64,000 nt of DNA from Streptomyces sp. TSRI0107 (GTDB lineage: Bacteria > Actinomycetota > Actinomycetes > Streptomycetales > Streptomycetaceae): positions 62,001 to 126,000 of the forward strand of contig NZ_LIVZ01000012.1 of the NCBI RefSeq assembly GCF_001905845.1, read 5' to 3'. Below, one piece after another: positions 8,008 through 15,793 of this stretch. The translations under genes were made by a program, and so were the position numbers. The notes under the pieces are model-generated. The model did not search any database. It was given only the letters and a program-made list of their open reading frames with translations, and had not been told where the DNA came from. How positions within the stretch are numbered: position 1 is the first letter of the stretch; every line of letters starts with the position of its first letter.

Positions 8008-9417
8008 ATGGAACTCGTCGAGGAAACCCCCCACCGCTTCCGCCTCGACCCGCACGGCGCCATGCGGGTGCCCGGCGTGGTCTTCGCCTCCCGCGACCTG
8101 CTCGCCGACGCCCGGCAGTCCCTGGCACAGGTCGCCAACGTGGCCACCCTGCCCGGGATCGTCAGCGCCTCCTACGCGATGCCCGACATCCACTGGGGCT
8201 ACGGCTTCCCCATCGGCGGCGTCGCCGCGACCGCCGTCGAGGAGGGCGGGGTGATCTCCCCGGGCGGCGTCGGCTTCGACATCTCCTGCGGGGTGCGGCT
8301 GCTCGCCGCCGACCGCGACCGCACCGAACTCACCCCGGCGCTCGGCGCGATCATGGACGGACTGGACCGCGCGATCCCGCGCGGCGCCGGACCCGGCGGG
8401 GTGTGGCGGCCCGGCCCCGGCGAACTCGACCGCATCCTCGAAGGCGGCGCCCGCTACGCCGTCGGCCACGGGTACGGCGAGGAACGCGACCTGCTCCGCT
8501 GCGAGGACGGCGGGGCGGTCGACGACGCCGAGGTGCGCGAGGTCGGCGAGCGGGCCCGCGAACGCGGCCTGGGCCAGGTCGGCAGCCTCGGCTCCGCCAA
8601 CCACTTCCTGGAGGTGCAGGAGGTCTCCGAGGTCTACGACGAGACGGTCGCCGCGGCCTTCGGGATCACCGCCGGACAGGTGTGCGTGATGATCCACTGC
8701 GGATCGCGCGGCCTCGGCCACCAGATCTGCACCGACCACGTCCGGGCGATGGACCGCGCCATGGCCCGCTACCGCATCACCGTCCCCGACCGGCAACTCG
8801 CCTGCACCCCGGTGGACTCCCCGGAGGGCCGCGCCTACCTCGGCGCGATGGCCGCCGCCGCCAACTACGGCCGCGCCAACCGCCAGTTGCTCTCGTACGC
8901 GGCCCGCAAGGTCTTCCGCCGCGCCTCGGGCGCCCACCTCTCCCTGGTGTACGACGTCTCCCACAACCTGGCCAAACTGGAGACCCACCACGTCGACGGG
9001 CGGCCCCGCCCGCTGTGCGTGCACCGCAAGGGCGCCACCCGCGCCTTCCCGCCCGGCCACCCCGAGCTGCCCGCCGATCTGCGCGAGTCGGGCCAGCCGG
9101 TGCTGATCCCCGGCACCATGGGCACGGCCTCCTACGTCCTCGCCGGGGTCACCGGCGGCGACGCCTTCGCCTCCACCTGCCATGGCGCCGGGCGCCGGAT
9201 GAGCCGCCACGAGGCCGCCCGCACGGTCACCGGCAGAGAGCTGCGGGCCCGCCTGGAACGCGCGGGCATCGCGGTCCGCCCCCGCTCGTGGCGGGGCCTG
9301 TCCGAGGAGACCCCGGAGGCGTACAAGGACGTCGGCGCGGTGGTCGCCGCCAGCGAGGGCGCGGGACTGTGCCGGACCGTGGCGCGGCTCGTGCCGTTGG
9401 GCGTGGTGAAGGGCTGA
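8008..9417 (+). CDS. rtcB: RtcB RNA ligase
   Basis: A 469-residue ligase that joins RNA 2',3'-cyclic phosphate (3'-phosphate) ends to 5'-OH ends using GTP and Mn2+. Seen: the metal-site Cys94 in GGVGFDISCG, the conserved GSLGSANHFLEVQ, IHCGSRGLGHQ and VYDVSHNLAK motifs, and the HRKGATRAFPPG loop with the guanylylated nucleophile His339. The start at 8008 follows GCGAGGA with good spacing; the longer frame from 7963 lacks support. Its cofactor protein archease is encoded convergently just downstream. Confidence 0.96.
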   Translation: MELVEETPHRFRLDPHGAMRVPGVVFASRDLLADARQSLAQVANVATLPGIVSASYAMPDIHWGYGFPIGGVAATAVEEGGVISPGGVGFDISCGVRLLAADRDRTELTPALGAIMDGLDRAIPRGAGPGGVWRPGPGELDRILEGGARYAVGHGYGEERDLLRCEDGGAVDDAEVREVGERARERGLGQVGSLGSANHFLEVQEVSEVYDETVAAAFGITAGQVCVMIHCGSRGLGHQICTDHVRAMDRAMARYRITVPDRQLACTPVDSPEGRAYLGAMAAAANYGRANRQLLSYAARKVFRRASGAHLSLVYDVSHNLAKLETHHVDGRPRPLCVHRKGATRAFPPGHPELPADLRESGQPVLIPGTMGTASYVLAGVTGGDAFASTCHGAGRRMSRHEAARTVTGRELRARLERAGIAVRPRSWRGLSEETPEAYKDVGAVVAASEGAGLCRTVARLVPLGVVKG

Positions 9418-9448
9418 GAACCTCGCGCTGCTCCGGCGGACCCGCCGC

Positions 9449-9904
9449 TCACACGTCGATCGTCACCGCGCACGACCAGCCGTACGCGTCGGGCCGGATG
9501 CGCAGCTCGTGCCAGGCGACGGCCTTCGGCACGGCCCCGGTGATCTCCACGCTCTTCAGCTCCGCCATGGCGAACCGCACCTCCAGCGCCCCGTCGGCGG
9601 GGGCGGCGGCCACGTCCACCGGGATCTCGCCGCGCACCTCCAGCCGGTAGACCACTTCGTCCAGCAGGGCCGCCAGCAGTTCCTCGTCGCCCTCGTCGGG
9701 CAGCCGTACCCGTGCCACGGAGGTAGCATGCGCACCGGTCACGTCCACGAAGCACTCGACCATGCCCCGTACGGCCTCCAGCAGGCAGCTCTCCCGATCG
9801 GCGCCCCATGCCTCGATCCGTACGTCGGCCGTGTGCCCGGACGCCCGGTGACCGCTCGAACCTCGCCGTCGCACCGCGATGTCGTCGTCCGTGTCCCCGA
9901 CCAT
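9449..9904 (-). CDS. Archease, RtcB cofactor
   Basis: A 151-residue protein matching archease, which stimulates RtcB guanylylation and multiple turnover. Seen: SGHTADVRIEAWG at residues 22-34 containing the metal-binding Asp, LLDEVVYRLEV, and the conserved C-terminal AVTWHELRI-like motif (here AVAWHELRI). It faces rtcB tail to tail with 31 bases between the stops, a less common layout than an operon. The short intergenic CGGCGG/CCGCCG inverted repeat (9434-9447) could pair weakly as a shared terminator. The residues before about 21 are poorly constrained, so the start is uncertain. Confidence 0.9.
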   Translation of the reverse strand: MVGDTDDDIAVRRRGSSGHRASGHTADVRIEAWGADRESCLLEAVRGMVECFVDVTGAHATSVARVRLPDEGDEELLAALLDEVVYRLEVRGEIPVDVAAAPADGALEVRFAMAELKSVEITGAVPKAVAWHELRIRPDAYGWSCAVTIDV

Positions 9905-9969
9905 GCCACGCCGAGTTCCCCTACCGGCCCCGCCGCACACGCCGCGCCCCCGGGCCCGAGGTCCGCACG

Positions 9970-10629
9970 TCACGGGGCGGATCCGGCCGCCCTGCCCGGC
10001 GCGGCGGCCTCCAGATCGGCGATGCTGCCCGACATGATCGCCCGCACGTGCTCGGTGATGTGCTCCGCCGGCCAGTCCCACCAGGCCACCGCCAGCAGCC
10101 GGGCGACGTCCTCGGCGCCGTAGCGGGTGCGGATGAGGCGGGCCGGGTTGCCGCCGACGATGCCGTAGTCGGGTACGTCGCCGGTCACCACGGCACCGGA
10201 GGCGATGATCGCGCCGTGCCCGATCCGGACACCGGGCATCACCGTGGTGCCGTGGCCGAACCAGACGTCGTTGCCGACGACGGTGTCCCCGCGGTTGGGC
10301 AGGCCGGTCAACAGGTCGAAGTGCTCGGCCCACGAGCCGCCCATGGTGGGGAAGGGGAAGGTCGAGGGGCCGTCCATCCGGTGGTTGGCGCCGTTCATGA
10401 TGAACCGCACGCCCGTTCCCAGAGCGCAGAACTTGCCGATGACCAGCTTCTCCGGCCCGTAGTGGTAGAGCACGTTGCGCGTCTCGAACGCGGTCGGGTC
10501 GTCCGGGTCGTCGTAGTAGGAGTACTCTCCGACCTCGATCAGCGGGGACTTCACCAGCGGCTTGAGCAGCACCACCCGCGGCTGCTCGGGCATCGGACGG
10601 AGAACCGTCGGGTCGGCGGGCACAGGCAT
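9970..10629 (-). CDS. Vat/CatB-type hexapeptide O-acetyltransferase
   Basis: A 219-residue left-handed beta-helix acetyltransferase of the xenobiotic (Vat/CatB) group, which transfers acetyl from acetyl-CoA to hydroxyls of small molecules. Seen: FIMNGANHRMDGPSTFPF with the catalytic His, the loop following it, VWFGHGTTVMPGVRIGHGAIIASGAVVTGDVPDYGIV hexapeptide turns (read here only as a pattern), and a C-terminal WWDWP motif typical of Vat enzymes. Whether it confers streptogramin resistance or acts on another substrate cannot be told. The start at 10629 lies 10 nt behind GAGGA. Confidence 0.88.
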   Translation of the reverse strand: MPVPADPTVLRPMPEQPRVVLLKPLVKSPLIEVGEYSYYDDPDDPTAFETRNVLYHYGPEKLVIGKFCALGTGVRFIMNGANHRMDGPSTFPFPTMGGSWAEHFDLLTGLPNRGDTVVGNDVWFGHGTTVMPGVRIGHGAIIASGAVVTGDVPDYGIVGGNPARLIRTRYGAEDVARLLAVAWWDWPAEHITEHVRAIMSGSIADLEAAAPGRAAGSAP

Positions 10630-10729
10630 GGGAAGCGCATCCTCGTCGTCGGGGCACACTGCGTGCCGATCATGGCATGTCCCATGATCCTGCTGCTCGA
10701 CGAGGACGCGCTCACGACGACCCCGCCGC

Positions 10730-11716
10730 TCAGCCCGCGTGGCCGGTCACCGGGTAGTGGTCCGACAGGTTGGTGTACGTGTACGACGTGCCCCAACTGG
10801 ACACCGTCCAGGGCGCCGACGTCTCCTTCACCACGTCGTTCTTCCACACCGCCGGACGTGCGTGGCCCGCGCGGTGCAGGACGTAGTCGAGGTCCTCGCG
10901 CGGGTCGTCGGGGTAGCGGTCGCGGGCGATGGAGTTGTCCTCGGTGTCGAAGGAGTACGGGTGCCCGGTGCGGGCCTCGGCGCCGGCCAGGCCGCCGTCG
11001 GCGAGCATCGAGGCGTACTCGGCGCTGTGCGAGTCCACGTTCAGGTCACCGGCGACCAGCACCTGCTCGCTGGCCGGGATGTTCTTCGCGTCCAGGAACG
11101 CGTCGATCGCCTTGAACTGCCGGCTGCGCGTCGCGGCCGCCTCGCCGGCGTCGCAGCCCGGGTCGGTCGACTGGGCGTGGGTGCCCACGACGTGCACCCT
11201 GGCCCCGTTCACGTTCAGCACCACGTACGCGAAGCCCTTGTTGGACCACCAGTCCGCCCCGCACGCGTCCTCGAAGACGTACTGCTCCTTGCGCAGGATC
11301 GGCCACCTGCTGAGCACGGTGACCCCGCCGTCCTCCGGCGTCGTCGCCGAATAGGCGCCGCCCGTCGCGTCCCAGCCGTCCTTGGAGCGGCCGACCACCG
11401 GCGTCTGGTACGGGTAGGCCCCCGCGGCGGCCCGCTTCAGCGCGTCCGAGGAGGAGTTGTCGAACGCCTCCTGGAGCACCACCACGTCGTTGCCGTGGAA
11501 GAACGGCGCCTTCGCGATCTCGGCGGCGCGGTGGTCCTGACCCCAGTTCGGGTAGAGGGACTTGCTGAACAGGAACACGTTGTACGACAGGACCCGCACC
11601 GGCGGCGCCTGCTCGGCGGCCGTGGCGGTGGGTGCCGTGCCCGCGAGCCCGGCGGTGGCGAGGGCGAGGGCGAGCACGGCTGCGGCCGGGGTGCGGCGCG
11701 CGGTGGGGAACGGCAC
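10730..11716 (-). CDS. sph: Secreted sphingomyelinase C
   Basis: A 328-residue endonuclease/exonuclease/phosphatase-fold enzyme that hydrolyses sphingomyelin to ceramide and phosphocholine. A signal peptide (hydrophobic core LALALATAGLAG, Ala-x-Ala site TATAAEQ) is clear. Catalytic motifs visible are LSYNVFLFS, DVVVLQEAFDN (metal-binding Glu), GTHAQ, VLVAGDLNVDSH and LSDHYPV with the catalytic His. The GTG start at 11716 sits 5 nt behind GGGAGA; an upstream in-frame ATG would add an unlikely polar leader. It is probably monocistronic. Confidence 0.92.
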   Translation of the reverse strand: MPFPTARRTPAAAVLALALATAGLAGTAPTATAAEQAPPVRVLSYNVFLFSKSLYPNWGQDHRAAEIAKAPFFHGNDVVVLQEAFDNSSSDALKRAAAGAYPYQTPVVGRSKDGWDATGGAYSATTPEDGGVTVLSRWPILRKEQYVFEDACGADWWSNKGFAYVVLNVNGARVHVVGTHAQSTDPGCDAGEAAATRSRQFKAIDAFLDAKNIPASEQVLVAGDLNVDSHSAEYASMLADGGLAGAEARTGHPYSFDTEDNSIARDRYPDDPREDLDYVLHRAGHARPAVWKNDVVKETSAPWTVSSWGTSYTYTNLSDHYPVTGHAG

Positions 11717-11760
11717 TGGGTCTCCCTGTGGGTGAGGGGGCTGAGTGGCGCCGCACATCA

Positions 11761-11792
11761 AACCACCGGGAATTACTCTCAGGTAACCACCG
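11761..11792. promoter_or_regulatory. Direct repeats upstream of sph
   Basis: AACCACCG occurs at 11761-11768 and again at 11785-11792, about 45-75 bases before the sph start codon. The spacing of 24 bases is close to two helical turns, which suits an activator or repressor site. No known regulator motif was recognised. Confidence 0.3.
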
Positions 11793-11888
11793 TGCGGGAA
11801 AAGAATGTCGTGCGGAGGTACGCCCGGGTCGCAGACCTTTTCGCCGTCAACACCTGCGCGGTGCCGGGCCGTTCACCCGCGCGTGCCG

Positions 11889-12347
11889 TCAGACCGTCCA
11901 CACCCCGTCCCGCATCACATACCGCCCCGCCATCTCGTGCTCCCCGCGCAGGGCCTGCACGTCCCGCGGGCGGACGCGGAAGTACGCGTACGACGGCGCG
12001 TCCCGGCCGGGATCCCACCCGTACTTGTCGACGTAGGCCCGCACGGTCGCGGCCGCCATCTCGTCCCGCGTGAACGTCTCCACGTCCCCGTCGATCAGCA
12101 CCACGTCCTGCGTGTCCCCGAACGCGAGCCGGACCCGCCGGCCGTCGCGCAGGTTGCGGCCCGTCGGGTTGGTCGTCCGGGTGGCCAGCCACACCGTCTC
12201 CCCGTCCCACAGGAACCAGAGCGCGACCAGCCACGGCGTCCCGTCACCGCTCGCCGACGCCACCCACACGTCCTGCTCCCGCTCCAGCCGGTCCAGGACG
12301 TCCTGCTTGCGTCGCGCGGGGGTGCGCGGGGCCTTGGTGATCTTCAT
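11889..12347 (-). CDS. PPOX-class flavin-binding protein
   Basis: A 152-residue split-barrel protein of the pyridoxamine 5'-phosphate oxidase-like class. Seen: LEREQDVWVASASGDGTPWLVALWFLWDG, the usual opening strand pattern of small FMN- or F420-binding oxidoreductases, then VWLATRTTNPTGRNLRDG for phosphate binding and a C-terminal YAYFRVRPRDVQALRGE. In actinobacteria many members use F420H2, but the cofactor cannot be fixed from these motifs. It appears to be transcribed alone. Confidence 0.82.
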   Translation of the reverse strand: MKITKAPRTPARRKQDVLDRLEREQDVWVASASGDGTPWLVALWFLWDGETVWLATRTTNPTGRNLRDGRRVRLAFGDTQDVVLIDGDVETFTRDEMAAATVRAYVDKYGWDPGRDAPSYAYFRVRPRDVQALRGEHEMAGRYVMRDGVWTV

Positions 12348-12353
12348 GCGGCG

Positions 12354-12359
12354 ACGGTA
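12354..12359 (-). promoter_or_regulatory. -10 element predicting a leaderless mRNA (PPOX gene)
   Basis: On the minus strand TACCGT lies 6 nt before the ATG at 12347, with no ribosome binding site between them. Confidence 0.45.
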
Positions 12360-12422
12360 GCGGCAGGGCGCGGGCGCCACGTCGGACCGGGGGCGGAGTG
12401 CCGTACGGGGCTTTCGGCCTAG

Positions 12423-12604
12423 GCTCTGTCGTTTGGATCAGCCCGGTTGTGAGGGACGGTGCGTCCTGGCCGGGTCGAGCGGGGTCTGGTGCGTGCAGCT
12501 GCAAGGCGGAGGAGGGAGTCGACGCGGCGCGTCGGCGACTGACGACAACGCGGCAGATGTGCGTGCCAGATCCTGCGACGCCGGGATGATCCAAACGACA
12601 GGGC
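12423..12604. mobile_element. 182-bp MITE-like element, IS5-type ends
   Basis: The element begins GCTCTGTCGTTTGGATCA (12423-12440) and ends with its near-perfect inverted copy TGATCCAAACGACAGGGC (12587-12604), 17 of 18 positions matching; the similarity extends inward through CCCGG. It is bordered on both sides by CTAG (12419-12422 and 12605-12608), the expected target duplication for the IS5-type elements that insert at CTAG/YTAR. The interior is far too short for a transposase and holds no credible gene. It is therefore a non-autonomous element or a deletion remnant. Confidence 0.85.
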
Positions 12605-12743
12605 CTAGGTCGGGGCCCGCCCCCGGCACACTGCCGCGCCCGCGGGGCGTCGGGTGGCGGCTGTCCGAGCGGCACCCGGGACTGGCATCCGCCAAGTTTT
12701 ACGTATAACCTCTCCGGTCAATCACACCTCCCGAAAGGCTTCG

Positions 12744-13139
12744 ATGAGACGCATCGCCCTGGTCACCCTCGTCGTCGACGACTACGACGAGGCGATCCGC
12801 TTCTACACCGAGGCACTGGGATTCCGGCTCGCCGAGGACGCCCCGCGTCCGGACGGCTCCCGCTGGGTCGTCGTCGAGCCCGCGGCCGAAGGTGCCGGCA
12901 CCGCCCTGCTGCTGGCCCGCGCCAAGGGCGAGGCCCAGCGCGGCCGGATCGGCGACCAGACCGGCGGGCGGGTCGGCTTCTTCCTGCACACCGACGACTT
13001 CGCCCGCGACCACGCCCGGATGCGCGCCGCGGGCGTGACCTTCCTGGAGGAACCCCGGCACGAGCCGTACGGCACGGTCGCCGTCTTCCAGGACCTGTAC
13101 GGCAACCGCTGGGACCTGCTCCAGCCAGCCGCCTCCTGA
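12744..13139 (+). CDS. VOC-superfamily (glyoxalase-like) protein
   Basis: A 131-residue single-domain vicinal-oxygen-chelate protein with one complete beta-alpha-beta-beta-beta pair: LVTLVVDDYDEAIRFYTEALGF at the N-terminus and VFQDLYGNRWDLLQP at the C-terminus with the usual metal-side Glu replaced by Asp. Members act as dioxygenases, glyoxalases or antibiotic-binding proteins, so no substrate is assigned. ATG 12744 follows GAAAGG. The adenosine deaminase gene begins 45 bases downstream and has its own ribosome binding site. Confidence 0.85.
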   Translation: MRRIALVTLVVDDYDEAIRFYTEALGFRLAEDAPRPDGSRWVVVEPAAEGAGTALLLARAKGEAQRGRIGDQTGGRVGFFLHTDDFARDHARMRAAGVTFLEEPRHEPYGTVAVFQDLYGNRWDLLQPAAS

Positions 13140-13184
13140 CTCACCCCGAACTCCACTCACCGACCCGCCGAGGAACCACCAGAC

Positions 13185-14255
13185 ATGTCATCTACGCGCA
13201 TAGACGCCGACGTCCTCCGCCGCCTCCCGAAGGCCGTCCTGCACGACCACCTCGACGGCGGCCTGCGCCCCGCCACCGTCGTGGAGCTGGCCCGGGAGGC
13301 CGGCCACAGCCTGCCCACGAACGACCCCGACGAGCTGGCCGCCTGGTACTTCGAGGCCGCGAACTCCGGTGACCTGGTCCGCTACATCGCCACCTTCGAG
13401 CACACCCTCGCCGTGATGCAGACCCGCGAGGGCCTGCTGCGCACCGCCGAGGAGTACGTCCTCGACCTGGCCGAGGACGGCGTCGTCTACGGCGAGGTCC
13501 GCTACGCCCCCGAGCTGATGCTCAAGGGCGGTCTGACGCTCGCCGAGGTCGTCGAGACCGTCCAGGAGGGCCTCGCGGCGGGGATGGCGAAGGCCGCGGC
13601 CGCCGGCACCCCGGTCCGCGTCGGCACCCTGCTGTGCGGCATGCGGATGTTCGACCGCACCAAGGAGACCGCCGACCTGGCCGTCGCCTACCGCGACGCG
13701 GGCGTCGTCGGCTTCGACATCGCCGGCGCCGAGGACGGCTTCCCGCCCGCCGACCACCTCGCCGCCTTCGACCACCTGCGCCACGAGAGCGTGCCGTTCA
13801 CCATCCACGCCGGCGAGGCCCACGGCCTGCCCAGCATCCACCAGGCCCTCCAGGTGTGCGGGGCCCAGCGCATCGGCCACGGCGTGCGCATCACCGAGGA
13901 CATCGTCGACGGCAAGCTCGGCCGGCTGGCCGGCTGGGTCCGCGACCGCCGGATCGCCCTGGAGATGTGCCCCACCTCCAACCTGCAGACCGGCGCCGCC
14001 ACCTCGATCGCCGAGCACCCGATCACCGCGCTCAAGGACCTCGGCTTCCGGGTCACCCTCAACACCGACAACCGTCTGGTGTCGGGGACGACCATGACCC
14101 GCGAGATGTCGCTGCTGGTCGAGCAGGCGGGCTGGACCGTCGAGGACCTGCGCACGGTGACCGTGAACGCCGTCAAGAGCGCGTTCATCCCGTTCGACGA
14201 GCGCAAGGCCCTCATCGACGACGTCGTGCTGCCGGGCTACGCCGCCGCGCTCTGA
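13185..14255 (+). CDS. add: Adenosine deaminase
   Basis: A 356-residue zinc amidohydrolase converting adenosine or deoxyadenosine to inosine or deoxyinosine. Seen: the metal-binding LHDHLDGG (His20, His22), the HAGEAHG motif with the catalytic Glu, RIGHGVRI, CPTSNLQTGA and NTDNRLVS with the metal/catalytic Asp. The length is normal for bacterial Add. The start at 13185 lies behind GCCGAGGA. Its last 19 bases overlap the convergent DinB gene. Confidence 0.95.
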   Translation: MSSTRIDADVLRRLPKAVLHDHLDGGLRPATVVELAREAGHSLPTNDPDELAAWYFEAANSGDLVRYIATFEHTLAVMQTREGLLRTAEEYVLDLAEDGVVYGEVRYAPELMLKGGLTLAEVVETVQEGLAAGMAKAAAAGTPVRVGTLLCGMRMFDRTKETADLAVAYRDAGVVGFDIAGAEDGFPPADHLAAFDHLRHESVPFTIHAGEAHGLPSIHQALQVCGAQRIGHGVRITEDIVDGKLGRLAGWVRDRRIALEMCPTSNLQTGAATSIAEHPITALKDLGFRVTLNTDNRLVSGTTMTREMSLLVEQAGWTVEDLRTVTVNAVKSAFIPFDERKALIDDVVLPGYAAAL

Positions 14256-14752
14256 ACCAGCCCGCGCGCATAGGCGGCCTGTCCGACGTGCTGAAGGTCG
14301 TCGGACAGGACGCTCACCAGCCGTACGCCGAGGCTGACCGGCGGATCCCAGCGCTCGTCCACGATGCGCTCGAGGTCCTTGGCGGTCAGCCCGCGCACGA
14401 AGGACAGCGTCTGCTCGTGCACGGCGTCGTAGTACCCGGTCAGCAGGCCGGGGGAGTCCACCCGGACCTTGGCGACCTTCGCGGAGCTGTGCCCGTAGCC
14501 GGTGTCCCGGCGCGGCAGCCCGAGGCCGAAGCGCTTCTCCCAGTCCTGCGTCAGCCACACCTGTTCCAGCTCGGCGGCGTCCGCGATGTGATCGTCCTGG
14601 ACCCGGGTGAGATGCCAGACCAGCCAGGTGACGGAGTTGGCGTCGGGGCCGGGCCGGGCGTTCAGCTCGTCGGCCGTCAGGCCCTCGACGGCGGCATGGA
14701 CTTCTTCCCGGATGCGGCCGTAGCCGTCGATGAGGATGTCCTTCGCGTGCAT
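14237..14752 (-). CDS. DinB/mycothiol-transferase-like protein
   Basis: A 171-residue four-helix protein of the DinB / DUF664 group. The conserved metal-binding His appear in WLVWHLTRVQDDH and LSDDLQHVGQAAYARG. In actinobacteria this group includes mycothiol-dependent S-transferases and the maleylpyruvate isomerase fold, so a role in mycothiol-linked detoxification is likely but is an inference from the family. It overlaps the end of the adenosine deaminase gene tail to tail by 19 bp. Confidence 0.85.
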   Translation of the reverse strand: MHAKDILIDGYGRIREEVHAAVEGLTADELNARPGPDANSVTWLVWHLTRVQDDHIADAAELEQVWLTQDWEKRFGLGLPRRDTGYGHSSAKVAKVRVDSPGLLTGYYDAVHEQTLSFVRGLTAKDLERIVDERWDPPVSLGVRLVSVLSDDLQHVGQAAYARGLVQSAAA

Positions 14753-14777
14753 ACGTCCACCATCGCGCGGACGCCGC

Positions 14778-15662
14778 TCACGCGCCCCTCGTCTCCAGCA
14801 GCGCCATCAGCGCCCGGGCGGCCGGACTGGTCGCCTCCGGCGGCGGCAGCAGGGCCACCGTCTCGTACGCGGCCTCGCCGGTGCCCTTCAGCGGCAGCGC
14901 GGTGAGCGACGGGCGCTTGTGCCGGAAGTGGTGCGGGACGACCGCGATGCCCAGGTCCTCGTCCAGCAGGTCGAGCAGGCTGTGCACGTCGTTCACCTCC
15001 AGCGCCACGGTCCGCCGTACGCCCGCGGCGGCGAACGCGGCGTCGGTGGTGCGGCGCGGCCCCCAGTCCGGGTGGAAGTCGACGAACACCTCCCCGCCGA
15101 CGTCCTGCGGCGTGACGGCCGCCCCGGCCGCCGCCAGCGGATGGCTCGGATGGCACAGCACGGTCATCGGCTCGCCGGTCAGCCGCACGGACCGCAACTG
15201 CTCGGTGTCCGCGGGCGTCCCCACCGCGAACGCCAGGTCCAGCCGCCCCGCGGCCACCTCCTCGGTCAGCGCCGCCGAGCCCGCCTGCCGCAGCCGGACC
15301 TCCACGTCCGGATGGCGCCGCCGGAACGCGGCGAGCAGCCCCGCCACCGGCACCCCGGCGATGCACTGCTCGGTGCCCAGCGCCAGCGTGCCGCGCAGCA
15401 CGCCCTGCACCGCGGCCACCGCCTCGTGCGCCGCCCGCACCTGCGCGAGGACGCGTTCCGCCTCGACGCGCAGCGCCCGGCCCGCCTCGGTGAGCGTCAC
15501 CCGGCGGGTGGTCCGCACGAACAGCGGGGTCTGCAGCTCCCGCTCCAGCGCCCGGATGGAGGCCGACAGGCCCGACTGGGACACCATGAGCCGTTCGGCC
15601 GCGCGGGTGAAGTGCTGGTCCTCGGCGACCGCGAGGAAGTGCCTGAGCTGGCGCAGTTCCAT
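14778..15662 (-). CDS. LysR-family transcription regulator
   Basis: A 294-residue LysR regulator. An N-terminal winged helix-turn-helix (MELRQLRHFLAVAEDQHFTRAAERL, residues 1-60) precedes a two-lobed effector domain starting near LRGTLALGTEQC. It is divergent from the aldo/keto reductase gene with a 131-bp gap, the usual layout for a LysR protein that controls its neighbour. The inducer is unknown. Confidence 0.92.
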   Translation of the reverse strand: MELRQLRHFLAVAEDQHFTRAAERLMVSQSGLSASIRALERELQTPLFVRTTRRVTLTEAGRALRVEAERVLAQVRAAHEAVAAVQGVLRGTLALGTEQCIAGVPVAGLLAAFRRRHPDVEVRLRQAGSAALTEEVAAGRLDLAFAVGTPADTEQLRSVRLTGEPMTVLCHPSHPLAAAGAAVTPQDVGGEVFVDFHPDWGPRRTTDAAFAAAGVRRTVALEVNDVHSLLDLLDEDLGIAVVPHHFRHKRPSLTALPLKGTGEAAYETVALLPPPEATSPAARALMALLETRGA

Positions 15663-15682
15663 GACCGAGAAGCGTAGTCGCT

Positions 15683-15698
15683 GAATTCCATCGGATTC
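15683..15698. promoter_or_regulatory. Candidate LysR operator
   Basis: GAATTCCATCGGATTC is an imperfect palindrome (GAAT..CC / GG.ATTC) in the divergent LysR-AKR gap, next to the LysR start. Assignment rests on position and symmetry only. Confidence 0.35.
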
Positions 15699-15793
15699 TT
15701 CTGTTGGACCACTGGCCGCAGGTCACGACAGAGTTGGGGGGACGGTTCCGGTCCCGGAGCCGCCATCCGTGTGCCAACCCCTCTGGAGTCGCG

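Noticed and set aside
5924..8128. 734-residue minus-strand frame opposite PolX
   Set aside because: Valine/glycine-rich shadow; PolX is fully supported on the plus strand.
9434..9447. CGGCGG/CCGCCG inverted repeat between rtcB and archease as a terminator
   Set aside because: Only a 6-bp stem with a 2-base loop; such sequences arise often at this GC content, so it was not listed as a terminator.
9808..11115. 435-residue plus-strand frame spanning the acetyltransferase and sphingomyelinase genes
   Set aside because: It runs antisense to two well-supported genes and shows no protein family.
12398..12708. Small frames inside the MITE-like element
   Set aside because: They lack ribosome binding sites and codon bias, and the element is explained by its inverted ends.
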